A stretch of 64,000 nucleotides of DNA from Stenotrophomonas bentonitica (GCF_002887735.1 NZ_PKQP01000002.1:62001-126000), one strand, 5' to 3'. Counted from the first letter of the stretch, positions 1-12,505 are shown. Numbers and translations: made by a program. The notes: generated by a model from the sequence alone, not told the origin.

Positions 1-134
1 GGGCAGGGATGCAATCAGGGTCGTTCAGGCAGGGCCGTGGGAGCGTGAAGATGACAGGGAGTACCCGGATTGGACATCAAACCGTCATAATTCCGCCCGG
101 TGCCGTCCTTCCTCGACGGCGAATAGGTTTCTCA

Positions 135-761
135 ATGTTCTCTCTGCAGACCATTTTTGGCTCCGGCAAACAGTTCTACACCCTGCTGGACGAGGCTGCC
201 CAGGCCGCCCAGGATAGCGCCAAGGCGCTGCACGCGATGCTGCGCGAAGCGGACCGCCAGCCGGCGCTGGACGCCTTCAAGCTGGCCCGCCTGCGCGAGC
301 GCGCCGCCTCGGACAAGATCAGCCAGGCGCTGGTCGACAGCTTCATGACCCCGATCGAGCGCGAAGACATCGAAGCGCTGGGCTCGGCGCTGTACAAGAT
401 TCCCAAGCAGATCGAGAAGTTCGCCGATCGCTATTCGCTGGCCACCCAGCACCTGGAACACATCGATTTCGCGCCCCGCGCGGCGATGCTGGAGCAGGCC
501 GCCAGCGTGGTGGTGGAAATGGTGGGCGACCTGCGCCACATGAATCTGGACCGGATGACCGCGCTCAACGAGAAGCTGCGCTCGCTGGAGAACGAAGCCG
601 ACCGCCTGATGCTCGAGCTGTACCGCGACATCTATTCCGGCCGCCTGGACAGCCTGCAGATGTTCCTGCTCAAGGAGTTCTTCGAGATCCTGGAAAAGGC
701 CATCGATCGTTGCCGCGAGGCCGGCGTGGTCGCCTACCAGATCGTCTTGAAGAACAGCTGA
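135..761 (+). CDS. DUF47 (PhoU-like) protein, partner of Pit phosphate transporter
   Basis: This encodes a 208-residue, all-helical protein of the DUF47/TIGR00153 family, which is related to PhoU and usually sits next to PiT-type phosphate transporters. It probably modulates phosphate uptake. The frame is open upstream to base 9, but family similarity begins at the ATG at 135 (MFSLQTIFGSGKQFY), so that start was chosen. The pit gene begins 13 bases after the stop, indicating one transcription unit. No catalytic motif is expected or seen. Family assignment is confident; the regulatory role is inferred from gene context. Confidence 0.88.
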   Translation: MFSLQTIFGSGKQFYTLLDEAAQAAQDSAKALHAMLREADRQPALDAFKLARLRERAASDKISQALVDSFMTPIEREDIEALGSALYKIPKQIEKFADRYSLATQHLEHIDFAPRAAMLEQAASVVVEMVGDLRHMNLDRMTALNEKLRSLENEADRLMLELYRDIYSGRLDSLQMFLLKEFFEILEKAIDRCREAGVVAYQIVLKNS

Positions 762-774
762 CGGACGCCACAGC

Positions 775-1896
775 ATGCTGACCCTTGTTCTGGTGGTGAT
801 CCTGGCCGCGCTCGTCTTCGAGTTCATCAACGGCTTCCACGATACCGCCAACTCCATCGCCACCGTGGTGGCGACCAAAGTGCTCTCGCCCGGCTGGGCG
901 GTGATGCTGGCGGCCTTCATGAACCTCATCGGTGCCCTGACCGGCACCGCCGTCGCGCTGACCATCGCCTCGGGCCTGCTCAACACCAACGTGGTCGATG
1001 TGACCCCGCAGGTGATCCTATGCGCGCTGCTGGGCGGCATCATCTGGAACCTGATCACGTGGTGGAAGGGGCTGCCGTCCTCGTCCTCGCACGCCCTGAT
1101 CGGCGGCCTGTGCGGCGCCGGCCTGGCCGCTGCCCATAACAACTGGGACGCGCTGATCTGGTCCGAGCGCATCGGCACCTGGGCCCAGAACAAGGGCCTG
1201 CTGTGGAAGGTGTTCCTGCCGATGATCACCTCGCCGATCGCCGGCTTCCTGCTCGGCATCGCGGTGATGCTGCTGCTGTGGGCGATCATCGCGGGCATGG
1301 CCAAGGTGGGCGGGTTCATCGGCCGGCTGGCGCGCCCGCGCATCGTCAATGCGTTCTTCGGCAAGGCCCAGATCGCCTCGGCGGCCTACATGGGCTTCGC
1401 GCACGGCCACAACGATGCGCAGAAGACCATGGGCATCATCGCCATGACGCTGATCGGTGCCGAAGCCACCGGTGCCCTGAACGACCTGCCGTCCTGGCTG
1501 GCCTTCATGCACCCGGACGCGAGCGCCGGCGACGGCATCGCCATGTGGATCGTGCTGACCTGCGCCGTGGTGATGGCCGCCGGTACCGCCTCGGGCGGCT
1601 GGAAGATCATCAAGACCCTGGGCCACAAGATGGTCAAGCTGCACCCGATCCACGGCTTCGCCGCGGAAACCAGCTCGGCCACCATCCTGACCCTGGCCGC
1701 GCACTTCGGTATGCCGGTCTCGACCACCCACAGCATCTCCACCGCGATCATGGGCGTGGGCTTTGCCAAGAACCCGCGTTCGCTGCGCTTCGGCGTGATC
1801 GAGCGCATCGTGTGGGCGTGGATCCTGACGATCCCGGCCGCCGGCGGCTGTGCGTACCTGATCCTGCGCCTGTTCGAACTGTTCGGCTGGGCCTGA
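775..1896 (+). CDS. pit: Low-affinity inorganic phosphate transporter, PiT family
   Basis: This is a 373-residue inner-membrane symporter of the PHO4/PiT family that imports phosphate as a proton- or metal-coupled species. The duplicated family signature is visible: GFHDTANS near residues 20-27 and GFAHGHNDAQKT near 206-217. Each half is followed by a serine-rich loop (SSSHALIGG near 104, STTHSIST near 317). About ten hydrophobic segments span the protein, and the length suits the compact bacterial Pit subtype. It follows the DUF47 gene in one operon, and a strong hairpin terminator lies about 25 bases after its stop. Confidence 0.93.
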   Translation: MLTLVLVVILAALVFEFINGFHDTANSIATVVATKVLSPGWAVMLAAFMNLIGALTGTAVALTIASGLLNTNVVDVTPQVILCALLGGIIWNLITWWKGLPSSSSHALIGGLCGAGLAAAHNNWDALIWSERIGTWAQNKGLLWKVFLPMITSPIAGFLLGIAVMLLLWAIIAGMAKVGGFIGRLARPRIVNAFFGKAQIASAAYMGFAHGHNDAQKTMGIIAMTLIGAEATGALNDLPSWLAFMHPDASAGDGIAMWIVLTCAVVMAAGTASGGWKIIKTLGHKMVKLHPIHGFAAETSSATILTLAAHFGMPVSTTHSISTAIMGVGFAKNPRSLRFGVIERIVWAWILTIPAAGGCAYLILRLFELFGWA

Positions 1897-1920
1897 CCGG
1901 TCCGCACGGTTGAACATCGA

Positions 1921-1946
1921 AAAGCCCGCCGCAAGGCGGGCTTTTT
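1921..1946 (+). terminator. Rho-independent terminator after pit
   Basis: A GC-rich hairpin (AAAGCCCGCC, loop GCAA, GGCGGGCTTT) is followed by a T tract. It lies just downstream of the pit stop codon and closes the phosphate operon. Confidence 0.85.
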
Positions 1947-2012
1947 CGTGGAGGGAGCGTGCCGGACGGGGCGGGGCGAGGCCGGTATACGCAGGATGGC
2001 GCCGCGCCCGTT

Positions 2013-2585
2013 CTAACGCGGCGCCGGGTCGGCCCGATCCTGCCACTCGCGTGCCAGCAGGCCGTAGACGGCTGAATCGGAGACCTCGCCGGCAACCCGC
2101 CAGCGCTCCCGCAGCAGTCCTTCGCGCTGGAACCCGATCCGCTCCAGCACCTTGGCCGACGAGACGTTGCGCGGATCGATCTCCGCTTCCAGCCGACGCA
2201 TGCGCAGTTCATCGAACAGGTAGGCCGCGAACCGTGACAGCGCCTCGTGCATGTAGCCCTTGCCCTGTGCCGCCGGCGCCAGGTGATACCCGATCTCCGC
2301 GCGCCTGGACGTCTCGTCGATCGCGAACACGACCACGATGCCCAGCAGCGGTCCGTCCACGTGCTCACGGATCGCCAGTTTCAGTTGCGTGCCTGCCTCC
2401 AGCGCGGAGAGATCGTCGAGGATCTGTACGTAGGCCTGCTTGAGGTCGGTCCACGCCGGATGGTTCCAGTAGCGCATGCCCGGACGGTCGGACTGGATCG
2501 CGAACAACGCCTGCGCGTCCGTGGCGCGGATCGGTGTCAGCACCAGGCGCGTGGTTTCCAGCATCAGGGTCGGGTCGAACGGCAT
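2013..2585 (-). CDS. GNAT family N-acetyltransferase (RimJ/RimL type)
   Basis: This encodes a 190-residue acetyltransferase of the GNAT fold that would transfer acetyl from acetyl-CoA to an amine. The N-terminal pattern LETTRLVLTPIRATDAQALF is characteristic of the RimJ/RimL subgroup acting on protein N-termini. The acetyl-CoA loop is seen around APAAQGKGYMHEAL, and a conserved ENVASAKVLERIGF-like segment (here RNVSSAKVLERIGF) follows. The ATG at 2585 was chosen because the open frame further upstream lacks family similarity. The gene stands alone between pit and parE, so the substrate cannot be told. Confidence 0.82.
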   Translation of the reverse strand: MPFDPTLMLETTRLVLTPIRATDAQALFAIQSDRPGMRYWNHPAWTDLKQAYVQILDDLSALEAGTQLKLAIREHVDGPLLGIVVVFAIDETSRRAEIGYHLAPAAQGKGYMHEALSRFAAYLFDELRMRRLEAEIDPRNVSSAKVLERIGFQREGLLRERWRVAGEVSDSAVYGLLAREWQDRADPAPR

Positions 2586-2661
2586 GCGGGTTCCTGCGAA
2601 TGCGGTGACGCCACGGTAATCCTTCCCGCTGCATGCATCCATGCCTGGTGGCACAGGCAAG

Positions 2662-2689
2662 AAAAAACCCGCCGGAAGGCGGGTTTTTT
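2662..2689 (-). terminator. Rho-independent terminator downstream of parE
   Basis: A perfect hairpin with A6 on one side and T6 on the other (AAACCCGCC, loop GGAA, GGCGGGTTT) lies 20 bases past the parE stop on the minus strand. It should work best on the parE transcript, separating it from the acetyltransferase gene. Confidence 0.85.
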
Positions 2690-2708
2690 CAGTGCCACTC
2701 GAGGCGGA

Positions 2709-4598
2709 TCAGACCTCCAGCGAAGCCAGGTCGCCCTTCTTTTCCAGCCAGCCCTTGCGGTCGCTGGCGCGCTTCTTGGCCAGCAGCATGTCCATCAGCG
2801 AATGGGTCTGCTCGCCGTCATCGATGGTCAGCTGTACCAGACGGCGGGTATCGGGATGGATGGTGGACTCGCGCAGCTGCTGCGGGTTCATTTCACCCAG
2901 GCCCTTGAAGCGGGTCACGCTGATCTGGCCCTTGATCTTCTCGCGCTCGATCTTGTCCAGCATCGTGCGCTTCTCTTCCTCGTCCAGGGCGTAGAACACC
3001 TGCTTGCCCACGTCGACACGGAACAGCGGCGGCATCGCCACGAACACGTGGCCGGCATCGACCAGTGCCGGGAAGTGCTTGAGGAACAGCGCGGTCAGCA
3101 GGGTCGCGATGTGCAGGCCGTCCGAGTCGGCGTCGGCCAGGATGACGACCTTGCCGTAGCGCAGGCCGGCGATGTCTTCCTTGCCCGGGTCGCAGCCGAT
3201 CGCGATGGCCAGGTTGTGCACTTCCTCGGAGGCCAGCACGCTGCCCGAGGACACTTCCCAGGTGTTGAGGATCTTGCCGCGCAGCGGCAGGATCGCCTGG
3301 AAGTCCTTGTCGCGGGCCTGCTTGGCACTGCCGCCGGCGGAGTCGCCTTCGACCAGGAACAGCTCGGTGCGCGACAGGTCCTGGCTGATGCAGTCGGCCA
3401 GCTTGCCGGGCAGGGCGGGGCCCTGGGTGACCTTCTTGCGGGTCACCAGCTTCTCGGTCTTCAAACGCGCACTGGCGCGCTCGATCGCCAGCTGCGCGAT
3501 CTGCTCGCCCAATGCGACGTTCTGGTTGAGCAGCAGGCTGAAGGCATCGTGCGCGGCGCCTTCGACAAACCCGGCCGCCTGGCGCGAGGACAGGCGTTCC
3601 TTGGTCTGGCCGCTGAACTGCGGGTCGGTCATCTTCAGCGACAGCACGAACGACACGCGGTCCCAGACATCTTCCGGGGCCAGCTTGACGCCACGCGGCA
3701 GCAGGTTGCGGAAGTCGCAGAACTCGCGCAGCGCCTCGGTCAGGCCGGTACGCAGGCCGTTGGCGTGGGTGCCGTGCTGCGCGGTCGGGATCAGGTTGAC
3801 GTAGCTTTCCTGGACCAGCTCGCCCTCGGGGATCCAGGCCAGGGCCCAGTCCACGATCTCGTTTTCTTTTTTCAGGTGACCCACGAACAGGTCGGCCGGC
3901 AGCATCTCGCGCTCGCCGAGCTCGGCCTTGAGGTAATCGCTCAGGCCATCTTCGTAGTACCAGGTGTCCTGCTCGCCGGTGGCTTCATCGAGAAGCTTGA
4001 CGGTCAGGCCCGGGCACAGCACGGCCTTGGCGCGCAGCAGGTGGCGCAGCCCCCGCAGGTTGTACTTGGGCGTGTCGAAGTACTTCGGGTCGGCCCAGAA
4101 GCGCACGCGGGTACCGGTGTTCTTCTTGCCGACGCTGCCGACCACTTCCAGCGGGGTGGCACGGTCGCCATTGCGGAAGGTGATGCGGTGTTCGCTGCCG
4201 TCGCGCTTGATATGCACTTCGACCAGGGTGGACAACGCGTTGACCACGCTGACGCCAACGCCATGCAGGCCGCCGGAGAAGGTGTAGTTCTTGTTGTTGA
4301 ACTTGCCGCCCGCGTGCAGGCGGGTCAGGATCAGTTCGACGCCGGGGATCTTCTCCTCGGGGTGGATGTCCACGGGCATGCCACGGCCGTCATCGCTGAC
4401 TTCGCAGCTGCCGTCCTTGAACAGCGTGACTTCGACCGTGTGGGCGTGTCCGGCCAAGGCTTCGTCGACGGCATTGTCGATGACTTCCTGCGCCAGATGG
4501 TTCGGGCGCGCGGTGTCGGTGTACATGCCAGGGCGGCGCTTGACCGGGTCCAGGCCGGACAGGACTTCAATATCGGCGGCGTTATAGCGGGCGTTCAT
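2709..4598 (-). CDS. parE: DNA topoisomerase IV subunit B
   Basis: ParE is the ATPase subunit of topoisomerase IV, which with ParC decatenates daughter chromosomes. The 629-residue protein has an N-terminal GHKL ATPase domain with the Asn-bearing motif EVIDNAVDEALAG at residues 38-50 and glycine loops DDGRGMPVD and GGLHGVGVSVVNAL. A transducer domain follows, then a Toprim domain with EGDSAGGSAKQ near residue 416 and DADSDG near 493. It lacks the roughly 170-residue insert typical of gamma-proteobacterial GyrB, which supports ParE. The gene is transcribed alone on the minus strand and ends at a strong terminator. Confidence 0.96.
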   Translation of the reverse strand: MNARYNAADIEVLSGLDPVKRRPGMYTDTARPNHLAQEVIDNAVDEALAGHAHTVEVTLFKDGSCEVSDDGRGMPVDIHPEEKIPGVELILTRLHAGGKFNNKNYTFSGGLHGVGVSVVNALSTLVEVHIKRDGSEHRITFRNGDRATPLEVVGSVGKKNTGTRVRFWADPKYFDTPKYNLRGLRHLLRAKAVLCPGLTVKLLDEATGEQDTWYYEDGLSDYLKAELGEREMLPADLFVGHLKKENEIVDWALAWIPEGELVQESYVNLIPTAQHGTHANGLRTGLTEALREFCDFRNLLPRGVKLAPEDVWDRVSFVLSLKMTDPQFSGQTKERLSSRQAAGFVEGAAHDAFSLLLNQNVALGEQIAQLAIERASARLKTEKLVTRKKVTQGPALPGKLADCISQDLSRTELFLVEGDSAGGSAKQARDKDFQAILPLRGKILNTWEVSSGSVLASEEVHNLAIAIGCDPGKEDIAGLRYGKVVILADADSDGLHIATLLTALFLKHFPALVDAGHVFVAMPPLFRVDVGKQVFYALDEEEKRTMLDKIEREKIKGQISVTRFKGLGEMNPQQLRESTIHPDTRRLVQLTIDDGEQTHSLMDMLLAKKRASDRKGWLEKKGDLASLEV

Positions 4599-4761
4599 CT
4601 GTCTTCATAAAGCGCAATGCGACGGCGAAGTTTGCGGTCTGGACGGCTTTTTTGCACGCCACACGTTCAGGGGGCGGCCGACCGGGGCGCGATAGACTGT
4701 CTGCGATGGGAAACCGGACCCTCCGGCGCCCCATTCCATGCCATACCGCGAGGAGCACCCC

Positions 4762-5001
4762 ATGAAGAAGTTGCTGACCATCGTTGCCATCGCCGCCGCC
4801 GTGGTGGCCGTGCCCATGGCACTGGCCCAGAACGCCGGACAGGGCCAGCCCACGCCGCAGCAGGGCGAACAGGCCGACAGGGCGCAGGCCGAGGCGGACG
4901 CCAAGGCTAAGCGCCGCGCGGCCGCCACGGCCGAAATGAAGGCCAGGGGCGAGCAGGCCCCGCAGAAGGAGGAAGAGGAAGAAGCGCGGAAGAAGCGATA
5001 A
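4762..5001 (+). CDS. Small exported Ala/Glu/Lys/Gln-rich hypothetical protein
   Basis: This is a 79-residue protein with a clean Sec signal peptide (MKKLLTIVAIAAAVVAVPMALA, cleavage expected near residue 22). The mature part is low in complexity, charged and probably disordered or helical, ending EEEEEARKKR. A GAGGAG-type ribosome site lies 6-10 bases before the ATG at 4762; an in-frame ATG 24 bases upstream has none. I recognise no family. It is divergent from parE and is followed by a structured non-coding stretch. The signal peptide and ribosome site make it a real, probably periplasmic, protein of unknown function. Confidence 0.7.
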   Translation: MKKLLTIVAIAAAVVAVPMALAQNAGQGQPTPQQGEQADRAQAEADAKAKRRAAATAEMKARGEQAPQKEEEEEARKKR

Positions 5002-5021
5002 GCGCTTCGCGCTGACGCTTC

Positions 5022-5048
5022 CCCACGGTTTGCGCGGCAAACCGTGGG
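5022..5048. repeat. Perfect inverted repeat (10-bp stems, 7-base loop)
   Basis: CCCACGGTTT and AAACCGTGGG flank the loop GCGCGGC, 20 bases after the small exported protein gene. There is no T tract, so it may stabilise the mRNA 3' end rather than terminate transcription. Confidence 0.6.
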
Positions 5049-5049
5049 C

Positions 5050-5190
5050 CCCGCTCACCCTCTCTTCCACATCCCCGCGCCTGTCGGCGCGCCCCCTTGA
5101 ACTCCAAGGGGGCTCTCCACCAGAGAGACCTGGGGATCTGAAAAAGTAGTCAACATGAGCCCCGGTATCGCGCCGGGGCTCTTCTTTTTA
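5050..5190 (+). ncRNA. Candidate structured RNA, multi-branch fold ending in a terminator
   Basis: By eye, TCCCC at 5072-5076 pairs with GGGGA at 5132-5136 and encloses three consecutive hairpins: GCGC/GCGC (5077-5090), CCCCCTT/AAGGGGG (5092-5112) and CTCTC/GAGAG (5113-5127). A purine-rich single strand then leads into the terminator hairpin at 5157. This would be a four-way junction about 140 nt long. It could be a small RNA, a processed 3' UTR of the upstream gene, or a cis element. No clear promoter is visible directly in front, and I do not recognise an Rfam family. Confidence 0.35.
5157..5190 (+). terminator. Rho-independent terminator in the pyrG upstream region
   Basis: GAGCCCCGG and CCGGGGCTC flank the loop TATCGCG and are followed by CTTCTTTTTA. 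It lies more than 150 bases after the nearest upstream coding sequence, so it terminates either a long 3' UTR or an independent small RNA. Confidence 0.75.
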
Positions 5191-5212
5191 TGTGAAGACC
5201 GTCATCCGCCCC

Positions 5213-5241
5213 TTGGGCTGGGGGCCGTCAATCTGTAAACT
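5213..5241 (+). promoter_or_regulatory. Predicted sigma-70 promoter for leader ORF-pyrG
   Basis: TTGGGC (5213-5218) and TAAACT (5236-5241) are separated by exactly 17 bases. Transcription would begin near 5248, leaving about 270 nt before the pyrG ATG. The upstream terminator insulates it. Confidence 0.5.
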
Positions 5242-5262
5242 ATGGCTTTCCGGGAGTAGTGC

Positions 5263-7184
<1,922 letters not shown>

Positions 7185-7289
7185 TCGGCACGCCGCACTT
7201 GCGGTGGGGGCCACGTGCCCCCATTGCAGAGCGCTAATCACCCACGGCGGCTGGCCTGGCCAGTGTTCGCCGGACAACAAGGAAACGCC

Positions 7290-8120
7290 ATGAAACTGTG
7301 TGGATTCGACGTCGGGCTGGACCAGCCCCTGTTCCTGATCGCCGGCCCGTGTGTGATCGAGTCGATGCAGCTGCAGCTGGACGTGGCTGGCAAGTTGAAG
7401 GAAATCACCGATCGCCTCGGCATCAACTTCATCTTCAAGTCGAGCTTCGACAAGGCCAACCGCACCTCGGGTACCGCCTTCCGCGGCCCGGGCATGGAAG
7501 AGGGCCTGAAGGTCCTGGCTGAGGTGAAGAAGCAGATCGGCGTGCCGGTGCTGACCGACGTGCACGAATACACCCCGATGGACGAAGTGGCCTCGGTGGT
7601 GGACGTGCTGCAGACGCCGGCGTTCCTCGTGCGTCAGACCGATTTCATCACCAAGGTGTGTGCGGCCGGCAAGCCGGTCAACATCAAGAAGGGTCAGTTC
7701 CTGTCGCCGTGGGACATGAAGCCGGTCGTCGAGAAGGCCAAGGCCACCGGCAACCAGGACATCATGGTCTGCGAGCGCGGTGCCAGCTTCGGCTACAACA
7801 ACCTGGTCAGCGACATGCGTTCGCTGTCGGTGATGCGCGATACCGGTTGCCCGGTCGTGTTCGATGCCACCCATTCGGTGCAGCTGCCGGGCGGGCAGGG
7901 CAACAGCTCCGGCGGCCAGCGCGAGTTCGTGCCGGTGCTGGCGCGCGCGGCAGTGGCGGTCGGTGTCTCGGGCCTGTTCGCCGAGACCCATCCGGATCCG
8001 TCCAAGGCGCTGTCCGATGGCCCCAATGCGTGGCCGCTGGATCGCATGGAAGAACTGCTTGAAACCCTGATGGAACTCGACGCGGTCACCAAGAAGCACG
8101 GGTTCTCGCGCTTCGCATGA
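7290..8120 (+). CDS. kdsA: 3-deoxy-8-phosphooctulonate synthase (KDO-8-P synthase)
   Basis: KdsA condenses phosphoenolpyruvate with arabinose 5-phosphate to give KDO 8-phosphate for lipopolysaccharide inner core. The 276-residue protein shows the family pattern [10 protein letters not shown] near residues 14-23, [12 protein letters not shown], the region VLTDVHE and [12 protein letters not shown]. The ATG at 7290 follows an AAGGA ribosome site; an open frame further upstream has no similarity. The stop overlaps the start of the next small membrane protein gene by ATGA, implying translational coupling. Confidence 0.96.
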   Translation: MKLCGFDVGLDQPLFLIAGPCVIESMQLQLDVAGKLKEITDRLGINFIFKSSFDKANRTSGTAFRGPGMEEGLKVLAEVKKQIGVPVLTDVHEYTPMDEVASVVDVLQTPAFLVRQTDFITKVCAAGKPVNIKKGQFLSPWDMKPVVEKAKATGNQDIMVCERGASFGYNNLVSDMRSLSVMRDTGCPVVFDATHSVQLPGGQGNSSGGQREFVPVLARAAVAVGVSGLFAETHPDPSKALSDGPNAWPLDRMEELLETLMELDAVTKKHGFSRFA

Positions 8121-8533
8121 TGGCCGACGTGCCGGCGTCACCCGCGGTGCGCCGCGGCTGGCGCGGTTGGGCCTGGGGCTGGATCGCGCTGGGTGCGGCG
8201 ATGACCGCCTGGGGCGGTGTGTTCGTGCTGGTGCTGCTGGTATTCGCCAGCGTCGGCTCGCCGGGCGATGGCGACAACGCGCTGCGCTCGGTGCGCCCGC
8301 TGCTGCTGGTGACGCTGTCGCTGACCGGGACCGTCGCGCTGGTCTGTGTCACTGCCAGCGTGCTCGCATTCCGGCTGCGCCGGCAGGCGGCTGGCGGCGG
8401 TGGCGCACTGCTCCTGCTGGCGCTGTTGATGCTGGTGTTGTTGATCCCATCGCTGGTCTCGCGCCAGGCCACCGTGGCCGGGGTGCTGCCGTCGGCCACG
8501 CCGATTTGGCAAGTGACGGGTGTGCAGGGATAA
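8117..8533 (+). CDS. Small integral membrane protein, unknown function
   Basis: This 138-residue protein has three clear hydrophobic segments: about residues 19-45 ([20 protein letters not shown]), 62-86 and 96-112. It overlaps the kdsA stop by four bases; a second in-frame ATG lies one codon downstream. No family is recognised. Its position between kdsA and eno is probably a feature of the Xanthomonadaceae gene order, and third-position GC supports real coding. It may be a DUF4190-like small membrane protein, but that is a guess. Confidence 0.7.
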   Translation: MMADVPASPAVRRGWRGWAWGWIALGAAMTAWGGVFVLVLLVFASVGSPGDGDNALRSVRPLLLVTLSLTGTVALVCVTASVLAFRLRRQAAGGGGALLLLALLMLVLLIPSLVSRQATVAGVLPSATPIWQVTGVQG

Positions 8534-9889
<1,356 letters not shown>

Positions 9890-9893
9890 TCGC

Positions 9894-10244
9894 ATGCGCA
9901 ACTGGCGCTGGCTGCTGCTGGTGCTCGCGCTGCTGCTCGCGTGGCTGCAGTACCGCTTCTGGTTTGGACCGGGCAACTCGGGCGAGGTGATGATGCTCGA
10001 AGCCCAGGTCGAGAACCAGAAGCGGGACAACGCCGGCCTGCAGCAGCGCAATGACGCGCTGGCTGCCGAGGTCAAGGACCTCAAGGAAGGCGAGGCGGCC
10101 ATCGAAGAACGCGCGCGCAGCGAGCTGGGCATGATCAAGCCCGGCGAGAAGTTCTACCGCGTGGTCGAAGACGCGCCGGTGCCGCCGCCGCGTGCACCGA
10201 CGGCCGTTCCCGATCCGGACGCGCCGCACCAGGACGTGCCCTGA
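9894..10244 (+). CDS. ftsB: Cell division protein FtsB
   Basis: FtsB is a bitopic septal protein that forms the FtsQLB complex and helps activate septal peptidoglycan synthesis. The 116-residue protein has a short cytoplasmic N-terminus, one membrane helix (about residues 5-22), a leucine-heptad coiled coil (about 33-65) and the conserved segment [18 protein letters not shown] proline-rich periplasmic tail extends to the end and is longer than in E. coli FtsB. The last base of its stop is the first base of the ispD ATG. Confidence 0.93.
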   Translation: MRNWRWLLLVLALLLAWLQYRFWFGPGNSGEVMMLEAQVENQKRDNAGLQQRNDALAAEVKDLKEGEAAIEERARSELGMIKPGEKFYRVVEDAPVPPPRAPTAVPDPDAPHQDVP

Positions 10245-10939
10245 TGGCCGGCATCTGGGCGGTGGTGCCCGCCGCTGGACGTGGCACCCGCTTCGGCGGG
10301 CCCACGCCCAAGCAGTATCTGCTGGCCGGCGACCGCGTGTTGCTGGCCCATACCCTCCAGGCGCTGCTCTCGCACCCGGTCGTGGCCGGGGTGATGGTGG
10401 TGGTCGCCGAGGATGACGCCGATTGGCCGGGCTGGCAGTCGCTGGCGGACAAACCCATCCTGACCTGCATCGGCGGGGCGACCCGTGCCGGCTCGGTACT
10501 GGCCGGCCTGCATGCCTTGCCCGATGACGTGCGGGCCGATGATTTCGTGCTGGTCCACGATGCCGCCCGCCCCAACCTGGCCGCTGCCGATCTGGGCCGC
10601 CTGCTGGAAGTGGGGCGTGCCGACCCTGTCGGCGCGATCCTCGCCGCCCCCGTCCGCGACACCCTCAAGCGTGCCGGCGACGACGGCGGCATCGATGCCA
10701 CCGAGCCGCGTGAGCGCCTGTGGCGCGCGCTGACCCCGCAGCTGTTCCGCCGCCACCAGCTGGCGCGCGCGCTGCAGGAGGCGGCCGATGCCGGCGTGGA
10801 GGTCACCGACGAGGCCATGGCCATGGAGCGCCAGGGGCTGCGCCCGCTGCTGGTGGAAGGCAGCGAAGACAACTTCAAGGTCACCACCCCGGCTGATCTG
10901 TCCCGTTTTGAATTCGTGTTGTCGCGTCGCGAACCCTGA
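10244..10939 (+). CDS. ispD: 2-C-methyl-D-erythritol 4-phosphate cytidylyltransferase
   Basis: IspD couples CTP to methylerythritol phosphate, the third step of the non-mevalonate isoprenoid pathway. The 231-residue protein has the nucleotidyltransferase signature [20 protein letters not shown] near residues 5-24, the conserved [11 protein letters not shown], and a C-terminal [11 protein letters not shown] segment matching the family. It overlaps ftsB by one base and is followed 37 bases later by ispF, which acts two steps later in the same pathway. Confidence 0.95.
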   Translation: MAGIWAVVPAAGRGTRFGGPTPKQYLLAGDRVLLAHTLQALLSHPVVAGVMVVVAEDDADWPGWQSLADKPILTCIGGATRAGSVLAGLHALPDDVRADDFVLVHDAARPNLAAADLGRLLEVGRADPVGAILAAPVRDTLKRAGDDGGIDATEPRERLWRALTPQLFRRHQLARALQEAADAGVEVTDEAMAMERQGLRPLLVEGSEDNFKVTTPADLSRFEFVLSRREP

Positions 10940-10976
10940 CGTCCGCACGCGCCACACCCAACCGCAGGTTCTTGCA

Positions 10977-11474
10977 ATGACCACGCCACAGTTCCCTCCC
11001 TTCCGCATCGGACAGGGCTACGACGTCCATGCCTTCGGCGAGGGCGACCACATCATGCTCGGTGGCATCCGGGTCGAACACAGCTGTGGCGTGCTCGCGC
11101 ACAGCGATGGCGATGTGATCCTGCACGCCCTGTGTGATGCGATGCTCGGCGCGCTGGCGCTGGGTGACATCGGCGTGCATTTCCCGCCGACGGACATGCG
11201 CTGGAAGGGCGCGGACAGCGCGCACCTGCTTGCGCATTGCAACGGCCTGCTGCGCGAGCGCGGCTGGCAGGTCGGCAACACCGACATCACCGTGATCTGC
11301 GAGCGGCCCAAGGTCGGCCCGCATGCGTTGGCCATGCGCGAGCGCATCGCCACCGTGCTGGGCATCGCGCTGGACTGCGTGAGCGTCAAGGCGACCACGT
11401 CGGAAAAGCTGGGCTTCACCGGCCGCAGCGAGGGCATCGCCGCCCAGGCCAGCGTACTGCTGGTGGCGCTGTGA
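10977..11474 (+). CDS. ispF: 2-C-methyl-D-erythritol 2,4-cyclodiphosphate synthase
   Basis: IspF cyclises CDP-methylerythritol 2-phosphate to the 2,4-cyclodiphosphate in the MEP isoprenoid pathway. The 165-residue protein has the metal-binding signature [11 protein letters not shown] and LGGIRV near the N-terminus, [18 protein letters not shown], and the C-terminal [17 protein letters not shown]. The ATG at 10977 gives a protein of family length; the frame is open far upstream but without similarity. The stop overlaps the GTG start of truD. Confidence 0.95.
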   Translation: MTTPQFPPFRIGQGYDVHAFGEGDHIMLGGIRVEHSCGVLAHSDGDVILHALCDAMLGALALGDIGVHFPPTDMRWKGADSAHLLAHCNGLLRERGWQVGNTDITVICERPKVGPHALAMRERIATVLGIALDCVSVKATTSEKLGFTGRSEGIAAQASVLLVAL

Positions 11475-12505
11475 TCCCGTTGCCGCTGGCGTTCGGCGCG
11501 CCGTTGCTCACCGCGAAGATCCGCACCACGCCCGAGGATTTCCAGGTCGACGAACTGCCGGCATTCGAGCCGAGCGGCGAGGGCGAGCACCTGCTGCTGA
11601 CGATCCGCAAGCGTGGCGCGAACACCGTGCACGTCGCCAAGGTGCTGGCCAAATGGGCCGGGCTGCCGGACATGGCGGTCAGCTACGCCGGCATGAAAGA
11701 CCGCCATGCGGTCACCACGCAGCGCTTCAGCGTGCACCTGCCCAAGCGCGTGGCGCCGGATCCGGCGCTGCTGGCTTCCGATGAGATCGAGGTGGTCGAG
11801 TCGACCTGGCACAACCGCAAGCTGCAGCGCGGTGCTTTGGCCGGCAACCGCTTCAAGCTGGTCCTGCGCGATGTGCAGGGGGATGCTGCGGCCATCGAAG
11901 AGCGACTTTCCCATATCGCCTCGCGCGGCCTGCCGAACTGGTTCGGTGAGCAGCGTTTCGGTCGCGATGGCGGCAATGTGCCGGCGGCGCTGGCGATGTT
12001 CGGTGGCCGCCGCATGCGTCCGGACCAGCGCTCGCTGCTGCTCTCGGCCGCCCGTTCGGCGCTGTTCAACCAGGTGTTGGCGGCGCGCGTGGAGCAGGGC
12101 AACTGGGACGCGCCGCTGGACGGCGAAGTCTGGATGCTCGATGGCAGCCGCAGCGTGTTCGGCCCGGAGCCGTGGACGGATCTGCTGGCTGATCGTCTCG
12201 GCCGCTTCGACATTCATCCCAGCGGCCCATTGTGGGGAGAGGGGGAACTGCGCAGCACCGGTGCCGCTGCCGAGCTGGAGCTGGGCGCGGTTGCCGATGC
12301 GCAATCGCTTGCACTGCGCGCCGGCCTGGAGAGCGCCCGCCTGAAGCAGGAGCGCCGCGCGCTGCGCCTGCGCCCGGCGATGCTGCAGCACCGGTGGCTG
12401 GCTCCCGACGTGCTGGAACTGAGCTTCGCGTTGCCGCCCGGCTGCTACGCCACCGCGGTGCTGCATGAGCTGGGGCCGGTAGAAGACGCCAGCCAGTCCG
12501 CGTAG
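11471..12505 (+). CDS. truD: tRNA pseudouridine(13) synthase
   Basis: TruD converts U13 of certain tRNAs to pseudouridine. The 344-residue protein shows the catalytic motif [13 protein letters not shown] with the nucleophile Asp77, an N-terminal [11 protein letters not shown]-type segment ([15 protein letters not shown]) and [16 protein letters not shown] at 11471, overlapping the ispF stop by four bases, gives the family N-terminus; longer open sequence upstream is the ispF shadow. The TAG stop codon is supplied by the GTAG end of a SMAG repeat, so the last residues may have been reshaped by that element. Confidence 0.94.
   Translation: MIPLPLAFGAPLLTAKIRTTPEDFQVDELPAFEPSGEGEHLLLTIRKRGANTVHVAKVLAKWAGLPDMAVSYAGMKDRHAVTTQRFSVHLPKRVAPDPALLASDEIEVVESTWHNRKLQRGALAGNRFKLVLRDVQGDAAAIEERLSHIASRGLPNWFGEQRFGRDGGNVPAALAMFGGRRMRPDQRSLLLSAARSALFNQVLAARVEQGNWDAPLDGEVWMLDGSRSVFGPEPWTDLLADRLGRFDIHPSGPLWGEGELRSTGAAAELELGAVADAQSLALRAGLESARLKQERRALRLRPAMLQHRWLAPDVLELSFALPPGCYATAVLHELGPVEDASQSA

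Noticed and set aside
9-134. N-terminal extension of the DUF47 protein
   Set aside because: The frame is open but Arg/Gly-rich and unlike the family; the conserved N-terminus begins at the ATG at 135.
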